Shown one piece after another: positions 16,293 through 25,161 of a stretch of 64,000 nt of DNA. The stretch's first letter is position 1. Every line of letters begins with the position of its first letter. The translations under genes were made by a program, and so were the position numbers. Location: the NCBI GenBank assembly GCA_029260115.1, contig JAJDDW010000109.1, positions 1 through 64,000 of the forward strand. Reading direction: 5' to 3'. Origin of the DNA: Phycisphaerae bacterium. Lineage in GTDB: Bacteria > Planctomycetota > Phycisphaerae > UBA1845. The notes beneath the pieces were generated by a model. The model saw nothing but the letters and a program-made list of their open reading frames with translations, was not told the DNA's origin and searched no databases.

Positions 16293-17994
16293 CTTGGCTT
16301 ACTCCTCTCAGGGTTGGATCTTCTGAAGATTCTGCAGGTAACCGAACCTCAAAGCACGTTCCACTGCCGAGTTCACTTGTGACATCTATCGTTCCTCCGT
16401 GTGCGGCCACGATACCATGTACAACGGATAGGCCCAGACCCGTACCTTCGCCCACGTCTTTCGTCGTGAAGAATGGCGTGAAAAGTTTCTGCTTCACGTC
16501 ATCGGCCATCCCCACTCCTGTATCCTGAGCCAGCAGGACCACATCGCCATCCCGATAGGATGAATCGAGCTTCAGTCTGCCGCCATCTGGCATGGCCTGA
16601 ATCGCGTTTATCATCAGGTTCAAAACGACCTGGCGCAGCTGGACATTGTCGCCTACGATTCTGGGCAGATCGTCCGCCAACTTAAGGTCTACCTGTACCT
16701 GTGAGCCGGCGCATTTTGCCTCTAACATCGCCAAACTCTCGTGAATGACGTCGTTCAAGTTGACCGGACCCTTCTTCATCGGCTCTTGCCGAGCGAACAG
16801 CACGAGTTTCCGGACAATTTCACGGGCGTGAAGCCCGCCAGTAATGATCTTTGCGAGGTCTTTACGTTGTCCTTCCGGCATTTCTTCCTTCTGAAGGAGT
16901 TGCGCAAATCCGAGAATGCTAACAAGCGGTTCATTAATCTCGTGGGCGACCCCGGCCGCGAGCTTACCAATCATCGCCAACCGATCCGCGTGTCGCAATT
17001 GTTCCTCCAGTTCCTCACGGCGAGATTGCAGCTCGTTGCGCTCAACGAAGAGCGACAGTTGCCGCGCGACAGCATCGATGAGGTTCTGCTCTTCGCGTAA
17101 GAATGGTCCTTCGATAAACTCAGGCTGGTCGTCCACGTAGCCGATTTCGACGCAGCCACGGATTCGACCTGCCACTGTGATGTGAGCAGACTGACGGAAA
17201 CGCGTTGCATCAAAAGCACCGGTCGAGAAACACTGATTATCTAGTATGATTTGCGCAACTGCGTTTTCTGGATACTGCCACGCCACCGGCAATTGTTTCG
17301 CGATCTGGTGCAACCTCTCATTAATCGACTGATCAGGATCGGCATTAATTTGCGAGATGCTATACAAACAGGAAAGTTCCTTTACGCGTTCACGTAGCGC
17401 TGCATGAGACCGTCGGTCTGCAATCGCCTGAGAAAGCGTTTGGGCCAAGGTTTCGAGAAGTTCTATGGCTTTATAGCCGAAGAAATCGCGATGCTGGCTG
17501 CCAAGCAGCAAATAGGCTCGCTCCCCGCCCTCAATCTTGAAGGGTATCAAAAGCAATGAACGAGTCGATTCGAGACACTGACCAGCACTTACAAGATGTT
17601 CCGCACCAAATCTGCCAAGCGCATCGGCCGCGTCCCCAGTCCAAAAACTGCCTTGGCGGGTCATACATGGCGCGCTGGGTTCAATCTCCGACAGGGCAAG
17701 CGCTTCGGCAATGCAATCGGCGCTTTCCTTCGCGCCCTGTCCCTCGATCGACTCAAAGCAGGACTTCTCTTCCGGTCTTGCGCGATAGGTCCAACGGTAA
17801 GATAGATTGGTGCCTAAGCATCGAATCTGCAACAGGTCACTACCTGAAAACTCGATCAGCAGCCGTGATACTTCAGTTAAGAACTGTAGACGCGGCGTAC
17901 CCAAATTGGCCCAGTGCAGGATGCTGCGCGAAATCGCGATGAAATCGAGAGGTACATTGAGATTATCATTCATTGGGTCACCGTCGGAACTCAT
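16285..17994 (-). CDS. GAF-type sensor histidine kinase, cognate to the sigma-54 regulator
   Basis: Soluble-looking kinase without clear membrane segments. Two GAF-like regions occupy roughly residues 20-180 and 200-330; a coiled-coil (NELQSRREELEEQLRHAD) leads into the HisKA dimer with phospho-His in AAGVAHEINEPLVSI (about residue 350). The ATPase domain has the N box NLMINAIQAMPDGG, G1 DTGVGM and G2 GEGTGLGLSVVHG. The frame can be read from 18114, but starts at 17994 or 17973 fit better. Its stop overlaps the regulator start. The GAF pair suggests a cytoplasmic redox, gas or small-molecule signal; the ligand is unknown. Confidence 0.93.
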   Translation of the reverse strand: MSSDGDPMNDNLNVPLDFIAISRSILHWANLGTPRLQFLTEVSRLLIEFSGSDLLQIRCLGTNLSYRWTYRARPEEKSCFESIEGQGAKESADCIAEALALSEIEPSAPCMTRQGSFWTGDAADALGRFGAEHLVSAGQCLESTRSLLLIPFKIEGGERAYLLLGSQHRDFFGYKAIELLETLAQTLSQAIADRRSHAALRERVKELSCLYSISQINADPDQSINERLHQIAKQLPVAWQYPENAVAQIILDNQCFSTGAFDATRFRQSAHITVAGRIRGCVEIGYVDDQPEFIEGPFLREEQNLIDAVARQLSLFVERNELQSRREELEEQLRHADRLAMIGKLAAGVAHEINEPLVSILGFAQLLQKEEMPEGQRKDLAKIITGGLHAREIVRKLVLFARQEPMKKGPVNLNDVIHESLAMLEAKCAGSQVQVDLKLADDLPRIVGDNVQLRQVVLNLMINAIQAMPDGGRLKLDSSYRDGDVVLLAQDTGVGMADDVKQKLFTPFFTTKDVGEGTGLGLSVVHGIVAAHGGTIDVTSELGSGTCFEVRLPAESSEDPTLRGVSQGG

Positions 17995-18820
17995 TATATT
18001 TGCCCCAGCATGATCTGCGTCGCCAACCTGGATCCAATCCCAACATGACACAGTGTCTCTATCCGGTCTCTTGAGTGGCGTTGGTGTCAGCGCGTACGCA
18101 ATGCAAGTCGACAAGGGCCGCTGGCTCTACAGCCCCCGATCCGTAGAAGGCACGTTGCCACGGCTTACAAGATCGTAACAACCTACTAGTAACACTGGTC
18201 CTGCCAACGAGCGTAAGCCGCTGTACTCATGAGCGATTTTCTCCGAATACTCGGATCGATCAGAATCCCATTCTACCGAGGCTGATGGCTGCGACCACGC
18301 TTACCCTAGATACTTCGACAATTCAGAGCAAGCCAAGCGACACAGGAGCATAAGCAGGATCGTTAGCGGAACCGCATGATTACGTAACGGCCCGATTCCA
18401 CAATTTCGGTTGAGTTTATAGTCTACTACATGGTCGGGTGATAGGGACTACATAGGGAGATTTGTCACCCTAGCGTCTGCATAGAATTGCCGATTGGAGT
18501 TCGTGTCCCTGTTTTTTGCATGGTGTAATGTAGTTGGACGACCTCTTAGGAAGCTGGCATTCTACCACTGAATTACGCCCGCGTTTATCTTTGCACTCAT
18601 GTGGACTACGTTGCAAAGCGTCGCTCGATTGCACCGTATCGCAGCGGCTAAGTTGTGAGTAGGGTTGTTGAATACATAGCAACCCCTTAATATTCTAACA
18701 ATCCCCTCAAATAAAGGATATCGATGCAGTCTGTAACCGCTAGTTTTCGTGCCATCTTTACGACACATTTCCAATAGCTTACTATCATTAGTCAGACAAT
18801 GATCTGGATCAAGTCCACGC
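17995..18820. other. Long intergenic stretch with a tRNA-like fragment
   Basis: About 825 bp between the kinase gene and rex with no convincing protein gene; the short frames here are not supported by motifs or ribosome binding sites. It holds the tRNA-Gly-like half described separately. It marks the boundary between the relic-rich stress block and the more ordinary genes that follow. Confidence 0.5.
18545..18582 (-). pseudogene. 5' half of a tRNA-Gly-like gene
   Basis: The minus strand from 18582 reads GCGGGCGTAATTCAGTGGTA, then GAATGCCAGCTTCCTAAG. This matches the acceptor 5' strand, D-arm and anticodon 5' half of bacterial tRNA-Gly. The following bases (AGGTCGTCC) do not rebuild the anticodon stem, and no T-arm or 3' acceptor strand (CGCCCGC with GGTTCGA) is found within several hundred bases. 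The loop reads TTCCTAA, a CCT triplet in a glycine-like body. It is best seen as a truncated copy; an intron-split gene with a distant 3' half is a less likely alternative. Confidence 0.5.
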
Positions 18821-19489
18821 CTAGTCCGTTTCTTCCGTCGGTCGGTTTTGCATAGCGCTTAGTTGGAAGGCCAATTGTTCCAACTGTACGGCGAGGTCGA
18901 CGGATGACATGGCTACGTCTGGGCCTACTTTTAGCGAAATCGGGGCGAAGTTTAGGATGCCGCGCACGCCAGCGGCGATCATCATGTCAGCAACATCTTG
19001 CGCGACGCTTGCAGGTACGCAAATGAGGCCTAGCTTGATACCCAGTCTGCTAACGGTTTCAAGCATTTCCGTCATGGGTTGTATGATCATCGCTGGTCGG
19101 TCGGGGACGGCTTGACCAAATTTTGCCGGGTCTTTGTCGAAGGCGGCCACGATTTCAAAATTCTTCTTATTGAATCCGTGATATTGCATAAGGGCATGAC
19201 CCAAATTCCCTAATCCAACAAGCATAGCTGTCGTCTTGCGGTCGGTGCCAAGAATTTGCCGTAGCCGTTCGATTAATTCCGCCACGCGATAGCCGACGCC
19301 TGGATGGCCAAATTGACCGAAGTAGGCCAGGTCTTTGCGTACCTGGGCGTCTGAAAGTGACAGCGCTTGCCCGAGTTGTTTGCTGGAGACAGTTTGGAGG
19401 TTGTTCGACTGGAAAGCCTCTAGTTGGCGTAGGTATAAGCTCAAACGGCGTACTGCAGGTGCCGGGACCGTGTTTTCTGACCTAACCAT
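18821..19489 (-). CDS. rex: Redox-sensing transcriptional repressor Rex
   Basis: NADH/NAD+-sensing DNA-binding repressor of respiratory and fermentative genes. The winged-helix N-terminus is seen in PAVRRLSLYLRQLEAF, with the DNA-recognition SDAQVRKDLAYFGQFG and the GYRV motif. The Rossmann domain begins AMLVGLGNLGHALMQY, and the domain-swapped C-terminal helix is present. At 222 residues it matches the family length. It is monocistronic, divergent from the exported-protein/ABC transporter block. No clear palindromic Rex operator was identified nearby. Confidence 0.95.
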   Translation of the reverse strand: MVRSENTVPAPAVRRLSLYLRQLEAFQSNNLQTVSSKQLGQALSLSDAQVRKDLAYFGQFGHPGVGYRVAELIERLRQILGTDRKTTAMLVGLGNLGHALMQYHGFNKKNFEIVAAFDKDPAKFGQAVPDRPAMIIQPMTEMLETVSRLGIKLGLICVPASVAQDVADMMIAAGVRGILNFAPISLKVGPDVAMSSVDLAVQLEQLAFQLSAMQNRPTEETD

Positions 19490-19854
19490 ACTGTCTTCGT
19501 CCTTGTTCCGTACCTGATGGCGCTGCGAACTACTTAGCCAAGCCGACTATAGCCTGGGGGAAAATCAGACGTCAAGCGGCAGCGTTAGTATACATCAACG
19601 GCTACAATTCTGAAGGGACTACGCCAGCGGCAATGAGGGGCGTAACCGACCCACTAGGGCTAATGTACCCGCCTACATCCGCGATAGCTTGACACAAACC
19701 CACTTTCGTCGATACGTTTCTGTTATGCGCCCACGCTTTTGGCCGTGTGTAGGGCAACCAGCCTGGACGGGCGGGATTGCGATGGGCGGATTTTGGGGGT
19801 CGAATGGGGCTTGCAACGAATTACGAAGGCCGCGAACCGGAGGCGCGCTTGGGC
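19490..19854. other. Intergenic region between rex and the exported-protein gene
   Basis: About 365 bp between divergent genes, so it must carry promoters for both. A longer in-frame ATG for the exported protein lies at 19777, but the signal peptide argues for the start near 19855. I could not assign a specific operator. Confidence 0.4.
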
Positions 19855-20928
19855 ATGATGATGCGAAATCGGAATATAGCTATATGGGCGGTATGTGTGC
19901 TTGGCGCGTTGGTTACCACACAGGCGTTTGGTCAGGCCGGGCCTGAGGATGATATGCTCGACACCGTTCGAGGTACGAGTCCCAGCCAAAGTGATCAACG
20001 CCGTATCCAAGATTGGGCGCAGGAAAAAGTCGCCAGCCTTAAACAAGCGGCCAGGACGGACGGCTCCAAAGCGCTGCGCGACTATCGGGCCTATTTCAAC
20101 GAGCAGTATAATAACACCGGTAACGATAACGCATTTCGACTGGCACTGGCTGGTCAATTGGCTATCGTCGCTGCGAGCGAGTTTCAAGCTGAAACGGACG
20201 CGATGGTCTCGCAAACTTTGGCTCGGTTGTTGCTCGACTTTGGCAACATCGAAACGCTGCCAGGGCTTACGGCAGGGCTATCCTCAACTGACCAATCAAC
20301 CCGCTTCCTCTGCGCTGGTGCGCTCTCACGACTAACCACAGCTATTGGCGGAGATAAGACTAAGTTCGACGCGACAGTGGCGAGCTTGCAGGCAGCTGGT
20401 CAAAAAGAAACTAACCCAGTGGTCCTCAGTCGAATTTACTTGGCTCTATCTTTCACGAATGCCGCCCAAGTCCCTGCTGCGGCTGATGCTATACTTGCAA
20501 TTATGGAAAGTCGATTGACTGCTCGGCGAGCAGGCCAGGTGGGGATTGATCGTGCCGAGGTGGAGGCACTGCAATATTTCCAGTCCAACGGCGTCGCTGC
20601 GGCACTATCTCAACCTCAACGCAGCAAACTCGTTTTTCTAACGGCGACATTGCTGCGCATGGACGCGGATCAATTCAACAAGGCGAACGTTACGCCTGAC
20701 GACTTGGACTACTTAATTAGACGATTGATTCAAGAAGAAAAAGTTCTTGCCGCGTTCGTTGGCAATAATACAGGCGTGGGTAATATCACGAAAGAGATTG
20801 ACGAGGGTGGGCATCTTCGCCGAAACGAAGTGCTGCAACAGGCATATATGTGGGTGGGTGATCCCACCAATCAGACGGTTGGCGCACTGAATGCTGCCCC
20901 GTGGAATGTTCCTATTGGTGCGCCATAA
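19855..20928 (+). CDS. Exported alpha-helical protein of unknown function
   Basis: No named family recognised. From the cluster of three ATG codons at 19855-19863 the protein starts MMMRNRNIAIWAVCVLGALV, with a signal-peptide end TTQAFGQA, so it is secreted or periplasmic. The rest (about 330 residues) is rich in Leu/Ala helices with pairs such as LARLLLDFGNIETLPGLTAG and ALSRLTTAIGG, resembling HEAT/ARM-type repeats. A GGAGG lies 11 bp before the ATG. The gene is 84 bp upstream of the oligopeptide-binding protein gene and in the same direction, so it may belong to that operon. Confidence 0.7.
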   Translation: MMMRNRNIAIWAVCVLGALVTTQAFGQAGPEDDMLDTVRGTSPSQSDQRRIQDWAQEKVASLKQAARTDGSKALRDYRAYFNEQYNNTGNDNAFRLALAGQLAIVAASEFQAETDAMVSQTLARLLLDFGNIETLPGLTAGLSSTDQSTRFLCAGALSRLTTAIGGDKTKFDATVASLQAAGQKETNPVVLSRIYLALSFTNAAQVPAAADAILAIMESRLTARRAGQVGIDRAEVEALQYFQSNGVAAALSQPQRSKLVFLTATLLRMDADQFNKANVTPDDLDYLIRRLIQEEKVLAAFVGNNTGVGNITKEIDEGGHLRRNEVLQQAYMWVGDPTNQTVGALNAAPWNVPIGAP

Positions 20929-21012
20929 ATAATCAGGATTGTTGCTATCAATGAGCCTGCTCGACGGGCTCATCTGAATTCAAGAGACGTAATACTATAG
21001 GGTGATTCATAC

Positions 21013-22947
21013 ATGACAGCGTTTCGCCCTTTCACCTGGGTAGGTTCAACGCTGGCGATCGCCTTAGTTTTCGCTTTTTTTACCTCGACGCAGGAAACAC
21101 CGGCTGACTTTAGATACGTCAATTCATCAGGCGTTCACACACTAGACCCTGCCCGGATGAGTTGGTCGCAGGATTTTCGCGTCGCACTCAACATATGGGA
21201 AGGACTCACCACTAGCGATCCACGCACCACTCAGGCCCAAGCAGGAGCTGCGATGTTCCCGCCACAGCTTTCGTCGGATCAACTGACCTACACCTTCACC
21301 ATTCGCGAAGATGCCCGCTGGTCCAATGGCGACCCGGTTCTTGCTAGCGATTATATTCGCGGTTGGCGGCGCGGGATGGAGCCTGGCACAGGAACGGATT
21401 ATACGTTTCTTTTCACTGACAACGTAGCAGGAGCGAGCGAATATGTTCATTGGCGTCAGCGTGCAACGGGGGCGCTGACTGCTATGGACCGACTACGGCA
21501 TGGATGGGACATTGACGAACAGGCGGCACTGTCACTATCTCGACACCCGATCTTTCACGATATCCAGCCACATCTCCCGCCAAGTTTTTTTACTGATTTT
21601 GATCGCGACCAGGGGGTCGCTTTAGCCAAGCAGCTATCGGCTTCAACGTTAGATTGGGGAGATCTATACCAGCGGACGTTCGACCAGCACGTTGCGAAGA
21701 TGGACCAACGATTCTCTACCGTAGGCCTTGAAGCGGCTGATGATAAAACACTAGTTGTGCGATTGTTGCGTCCTTGCCCTTATTTTTTAGACCTGACGTC
21801 TTTCCCGTCGTTTCTTCCCTGCCATGCAAGCGTGGAGCTACTACGAGAAAGTGTCGCCGGGTTGACGCCTGAAGGACTCGTCGTGTACGACCCACAATGG
21901 ACTAAGCCGGGATGTCGAAAAAATGGCTATCCCGGGCTAATCACTAATGGGCCATATTACGTGAGCGATTGGAAGTTCAAGCGGCGACTGCGCATGTCAG
22001 CCAATCCTTTTCATCGCGCGTTCGATACGATAAGTAGCCGAACGATTGATATGTTGGTCTACGAAAACACCAGCGTTGCACTCATGGCCTACGAAGCGGG
22101 TGAAGTTGATTTTCTACCGGGTATGGACGTTCCCTATGATCATGAAATCGCTAAGCTGGCACAAACTGGGCAGCGGCCTGACTTTCATATTTGTAAGACT
22201 TTCGCGACATACTTCATGAGTTTTAACTGTATCGATAAGCGAATTGAGGATCGACCCAATCCGTTTATTGACGCCCGCGTGCGCCGAGCATTCGCGTTAG
22301 CCGTCGACAAAAATGCGATCGTCAATGCCGTGCTGCAACGCGGTGACCTCGTCGCGCATACGTTCATCCCCCCTGACGCGTTGCAAGGTTATCACTCGTC
22401 TTCTGGCATTCAAATGGACGTTGCCAAAGCTAAGCAGTTGCTCGATGAAGCCGGTTATCCCGACGGAAATAATTTACCGGCGGTGACGCTATTGTATGTG
22501 CCTTCAGACGAACGGGTTTGTCAGGCATTGGCTCGTATGTGGGAAACGAATCTCGGCGCGACGGTAGAACTTCGCTGCCAGGAAACAAAATCATTCGCAG
22601 AGGACAAGGCCAACCACCGCTTTATGATCGCGCGAGGCAATTGGTACGGAGACTATTACGATCCGACAACTTTTCTTGATTGTTTCAATACGGGAAATGG
22701 CAACAACGATAGCGGATATAGCAACGAGGCTTACGATAAGTTACTTAATCGTGCGCGAAATACGGCTAACACGACCCAACGACTCTCACTGCTTGCACAA
22801 GCTGAACGTATCATTGTCGAGAAGGATTTTCCGATTATTCCGCTGCTGCATTATTCATCGCCGATCGCGATCAAGCCATACGTGTCGGGTCTATATCCAA
22901 ATCCCAGGTTGCGGTTTCCTTTTCGATACGTGAGCGTTGACCGATGA
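21013..22947 (+). CDS. ABC transporter, oligopeptide-type substrate-binding protein (SBP family 5)
   Basis: Captures peptides or related solutes for the permease encoded next. It is 644 residues with an N-terminal hydrophobic signal segment (LAIALVFAFFTSTQETPADF). The family 5 signature is in NSSGVHTLDPARMSWSQDFR and LTYTFTIREDARWSNGDPVL. Conserved later blocks include VRRAFALAVDKNAIVNAVL and AKQLLDEAGYPDGNNLP. It is longer than most OppA/DppA proteins (~540) through an insertion around residues 130-240. The stop overlaps the first permease start by 4 bp (ATGA). Confidence 0.93.
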   Translation: MTAFRPFTWVGSTLAIALVFAFFTSTQETPADFRYVNSSGVHTLDPARMSWSQDFRVALNIWEGLTTSDPRTTQAQAGAAMFPPQLSSDQLTYTFTIREDARWSNGDPVLASDYIRGWRRGMEPGTGTDYTFLFTDNVAGASEYVHWRQRATGALTAMDRLRHGWDIDEQAALSLSRHPIFHDIQPHLPPSFFTDFDRDQGVALAKQLSASTLDWGDLYQRTFDQHVAKMDQRFSTVGLEAADDKTLVVRLLRPCPYFLDLTSFPSFLPCHASVELLRESVAGLTPEGLVVYDPQWTKPGCRKNGYPGLITNGPYYVSDWKFKRRLRMSANPFHRAFDTISSRTIDMLVYENTSVALMAYEAGEVDFLPGMDVPYDHEIAKLAQTGQRPDFHICKTFATYFMSFNCIDKRIEDRPNPFIDARVRRAFALAVDKNAIVNAVLQRGDLVAHTFIPPDALQGYHSSSGIQMDVAKAKQLLDEAGYPDGNNLPAVTLLYVPSDERVCQALARMWETNLGATVELRCQETKSFAEDKANHRFMIARGNWYGDYYDPTTFLDCFNTGNGNNDSGYSNEAYDKLLNRARNTANTTQRLSLLAQAERIIVEKDFPIIPLLHYSSPIAIKPYVSGLYPNPRLRFPFRYVSVDR

Positions 22948-23864
22948 TACGACACCTAACACGACGACTCACTTGGGCGATGGTTACGTTGATAGCCGTC
23001 TATGTCATCACGTTTTTCATGGTGGTCATGGTGCCCGGCCAACCGTTCCAACAATCTGATCGCAACATGCCCATCGAAGTTGAGCGTGCGCTCCGCGCAC
23101 AATATAGCATGGATAACAATTGGCTTTATTTCTGGGAATTTCTTGGCGGCGCAGTCAAGCTGGATTTTGGCCCATCGTTTACTTATAACGACTGGACGTG
23201 TACGCAGATCGTCGCCCACGCCTTACCCATCTCAGCTACGATTGGCATCCTAGCCATCTTATTCGCGGTGCTCGTGGGCGTGCCACTAGGTGTCATCAGT
23301 GCATCGCGGCGCAATACGTGGCTGGACGTGTCTATCGTTTCCGGTGTGCTTATCGGTATTTCGCTACCGACTTTTGTAACTGGTGCCGCCTTGTTGGCAG
23401 TTTTTACGGTCGCTTGGCCGATCCTCCCCATTGGCGGCTGGGGCACATTGCAGCATCTGCCGCTTCCGGTGATTACGCTATCGCTCCCCTTTATCGCTTA
23501 TATCTGCCGACTAACGCGCATGGCTATGCTCGACGCGCTTAGTAGCGACTACATACGCACTGCAATCGCTAAAGGGGTTTCGCCACACGATGTTCTGTGG
23601 ACGCACGCGCTCAAGGTCGCTTTTTTACCCGTCCTCAGTTACGTGGGACCAGCCACCGCACAGGCTGTCACCGGATCATTTGTGGTTGAAAAAGTATTCG
23701 GCGTGCCGGGTATGGGGCAACATTTTGTCAACGCTGCGTTGAATGCCGACGCGGGATTAATCATGAGTACGGTGTTGGTATTTTCTGTCTCGCTCATTTC
23801 CTTGAATTTCGTGATTGATGTACTTTACGCTTGGTTAGACCCACGAATCATAATGGCTTACTAA
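22944..23864 (+). CDS. ABC transporter permease, OppB/DppB type
   Basis: Inner-membrane permease subunit of 306 residues with six predicted membrane segments. The family N-terminus is visible (LTWAMVTLIAVYVITFFMVV), as is the EAA cytoplasmic loop in YIRTAIAKGVSPHDVLWTHA and the late VEKVFGVPGMGQHFVNA motif. It overlaps the binding protein gene by 4 bp and the next permease by one base (TAATG), so the three are translated from one message. Confidence 0.95.
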   Translation: MIRHLTRRLTWAMVTLIAVYVITFFMVVMVPGQPFQQSDRNMPIEVERALRAQYSMDNNWLYFWEFLGGAVKLDFGPSFTYNDWTCTQIVAHALPISATIGILAILFAVLVGVPLGVISASRRNTWLDVSIVSGVLIGISLPTFVTGAALLAVFTVAWPILPIGGWGTLQHLPLPVITLSLPFIAYICRLTRMAMLDALSSDYIRTAIAKGVSPHDVLWTHALKVAFLPVLSYVGPATAQAVTGSFVVEKVFGVPGMGQHFVNAALNADAGLIMSTVLVFSVSLISLNFVIDVLYAWLDPRIIMAY

Positions 23865-24886
23865 TGCAAAGTGGTGCAGCAGATAATTTGGTTCACACGC
23901 GACAAAGTCGCTGGTCACGATTTCGTGCTAATCGCCTGGCCATGGTTAGCCTTTTCGTTTTCGCTTCGGTCTTGTTAATTGTGTTGACTACACTGCCTTG
24001 GACCACGCGATGGTACAACATTCAATCGCTCGATAGCGCGGTTCGCGCAGCCCCCATGATATCGCCAGTGGTCACGTTTGAGGCTTACGGGGTAGCGCTA
24101 AACCCCAGCGAAGTTAGCGGTTGGCCGAAACTCTCTCGGCTCATGTGGCAGACGACATCATGGATGGGGCACGACGATTTAGGCCGAAGTCTTTTCCATC
24201 GCATCCTTCCCGCAACGCTGCTGAGTTTAATCATTGGAGGTTGCGCGGCCTTCATCGCGGTAGTCGTTGGTTCAACCTGGGGGGCAGCGGCGGCTCTGTT
24301 AGGTGGGCGAGCAGATGCGGTCATGATGCGTATGGTGGACGTGCTCTATTCGCTCCCGTACATCCTTATGGTGATTTTGATGAAGGTAGCCATTACCCGA
24401 CCGCTTACAAGTTTGCTCGATGGTCATGCGATGTTAGCGCAGTTAATCATCCTCATCGTAGCCATCGGCGGCGTCAGTTGGCTAACGCTAGCCCGCGTGG
24501 TGCGCGGTCAAGTGCTGTCCCTCCGCACGCAGCCATTTGTTGAAGCGGCACGGGCCAATGGCGCGGGCGTGTTTTATCTGCTCCGAAGACACATATTGCC
24601 AAATGTAGCCGGGCCTATCGTGATCTATGCCACACTGGTTATTCCTCAGGCGATTCTACAAGAATCGTTTCTCAGCTTTTTAGGCATTGGCGTGCAACAA
24701 CCCATCCCCTCGTTAGGGAGATTAGCTGCGGATGGCGTCGAAGCGGTGAATGCTTTTGTCGGGTTTTGGTGGTTAATCGCCTACCCGTGTGGTGCCCTAG
24801 TAGTGACACTTATCGCATTGAATTTTATCGGCGATGGTTTGCGTGATGCCATTGATCCAAAATCTGCGCAGGAGACACTATTATGA
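23864..24886 (+). CDS. ABC transporter permease, OppC/DppC type
   Basis: Second permease subunit, 340 residues from the ATG that overlaps the previous stop by one base. The OppC N-terminal motif is in QSRWSRFRANRLAMVSLFVF. A long periplasmic loop (about residues 50-115) includes MGHDDLGRSLFHRIL, a hallmark of this subfamily. The EAA loop is in PFVEAARANGAGVFYLLRRH, and the end motif FLSFLGIGVQQPIPSLG is intact. The upstream frame extension to 23831 overlaps OppB and is unlikely to be used. Confidence 0.95.
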   Translation: MQSGAADNLVHTRQSRWSRFRANRLAMVSLFVFASVLLIVLTTLPWTTRWYNIQSLDSAVRAAPMISPVVTFEAYGVALNPSEVSGWPKLSRLMWQTTSWMGHDDLGRSLFHRILPATLLSLIIGGCAAFIAVVVGSTWGAAAALLGGRADAVMMRMVDVLYSLPYILMVILMKVAITRPLTSLLDGHAMLAQLIILIVAIGGVSWLTLARVVRGQVLSLRTQPFVEAARANGAGVFYLLRRHILPNVAGPIVIYATLVIPQAILQESFLSFLGIGVQQPIPSLGRLAADGVEAVNAFVGFWWLIAYPCGALVVTLIALNFIGDGLRDAIDPKSAQETLL

Positions 24887-24918
24887 GTTCCAAATTGAAA
24901 CTCCGATTCGAATCGAGC

Positions 24919-25134
24919 CGCGGGCTTCAGCCCGCGCGGACGTGGCCTGCTATATGCCGTCAAACGCAGATTGGTGAAGTAAGCCAGGTCATCGACCCGG
25001 CGTGTCTTTGCGCGCCGGGGTGACGACCCGGCCTACAAAACTGATTCACCTTCTTGCGAAAGGTTGACATGTCTGCATTATGTAAAACATGCAATAGTCG
25101 TAGCGGAATAGTAAAGGCAGGTCCACGACCTGCC
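24919..25134. repeat. Cluster of three short palindromes inside the peptide-transporter operon
   Basis: Three unrelated perfect or near-perfect inverted repeats lie in the 275-bp gap between the OppC-type and OppD-type genes. CGCGGGC-TTCA-GCCCGCG is at 24919-24936. CCCGGCG pairs with CGCCGGG at about 24996-25019 and is followed by a further CCCGGCC. GGCAGGTC-CAC-GACCTGCC is at 25116-25134. None is followed by a T tract. They resemble REP-like elements that often fill planctomycete gaps and may stabilise or attenuate the mRNA upstream of the ATPase gene. Confidence 0.65.
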
Positions 25135-25161
25135 CTCCAAAGCGGATAAGAACCACGAACG

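Noticed and set aside
18470-18774. Two short minus-strand frames
   Set aside because: They cross the tRNA-like half and have no motif or ribosome binding site.
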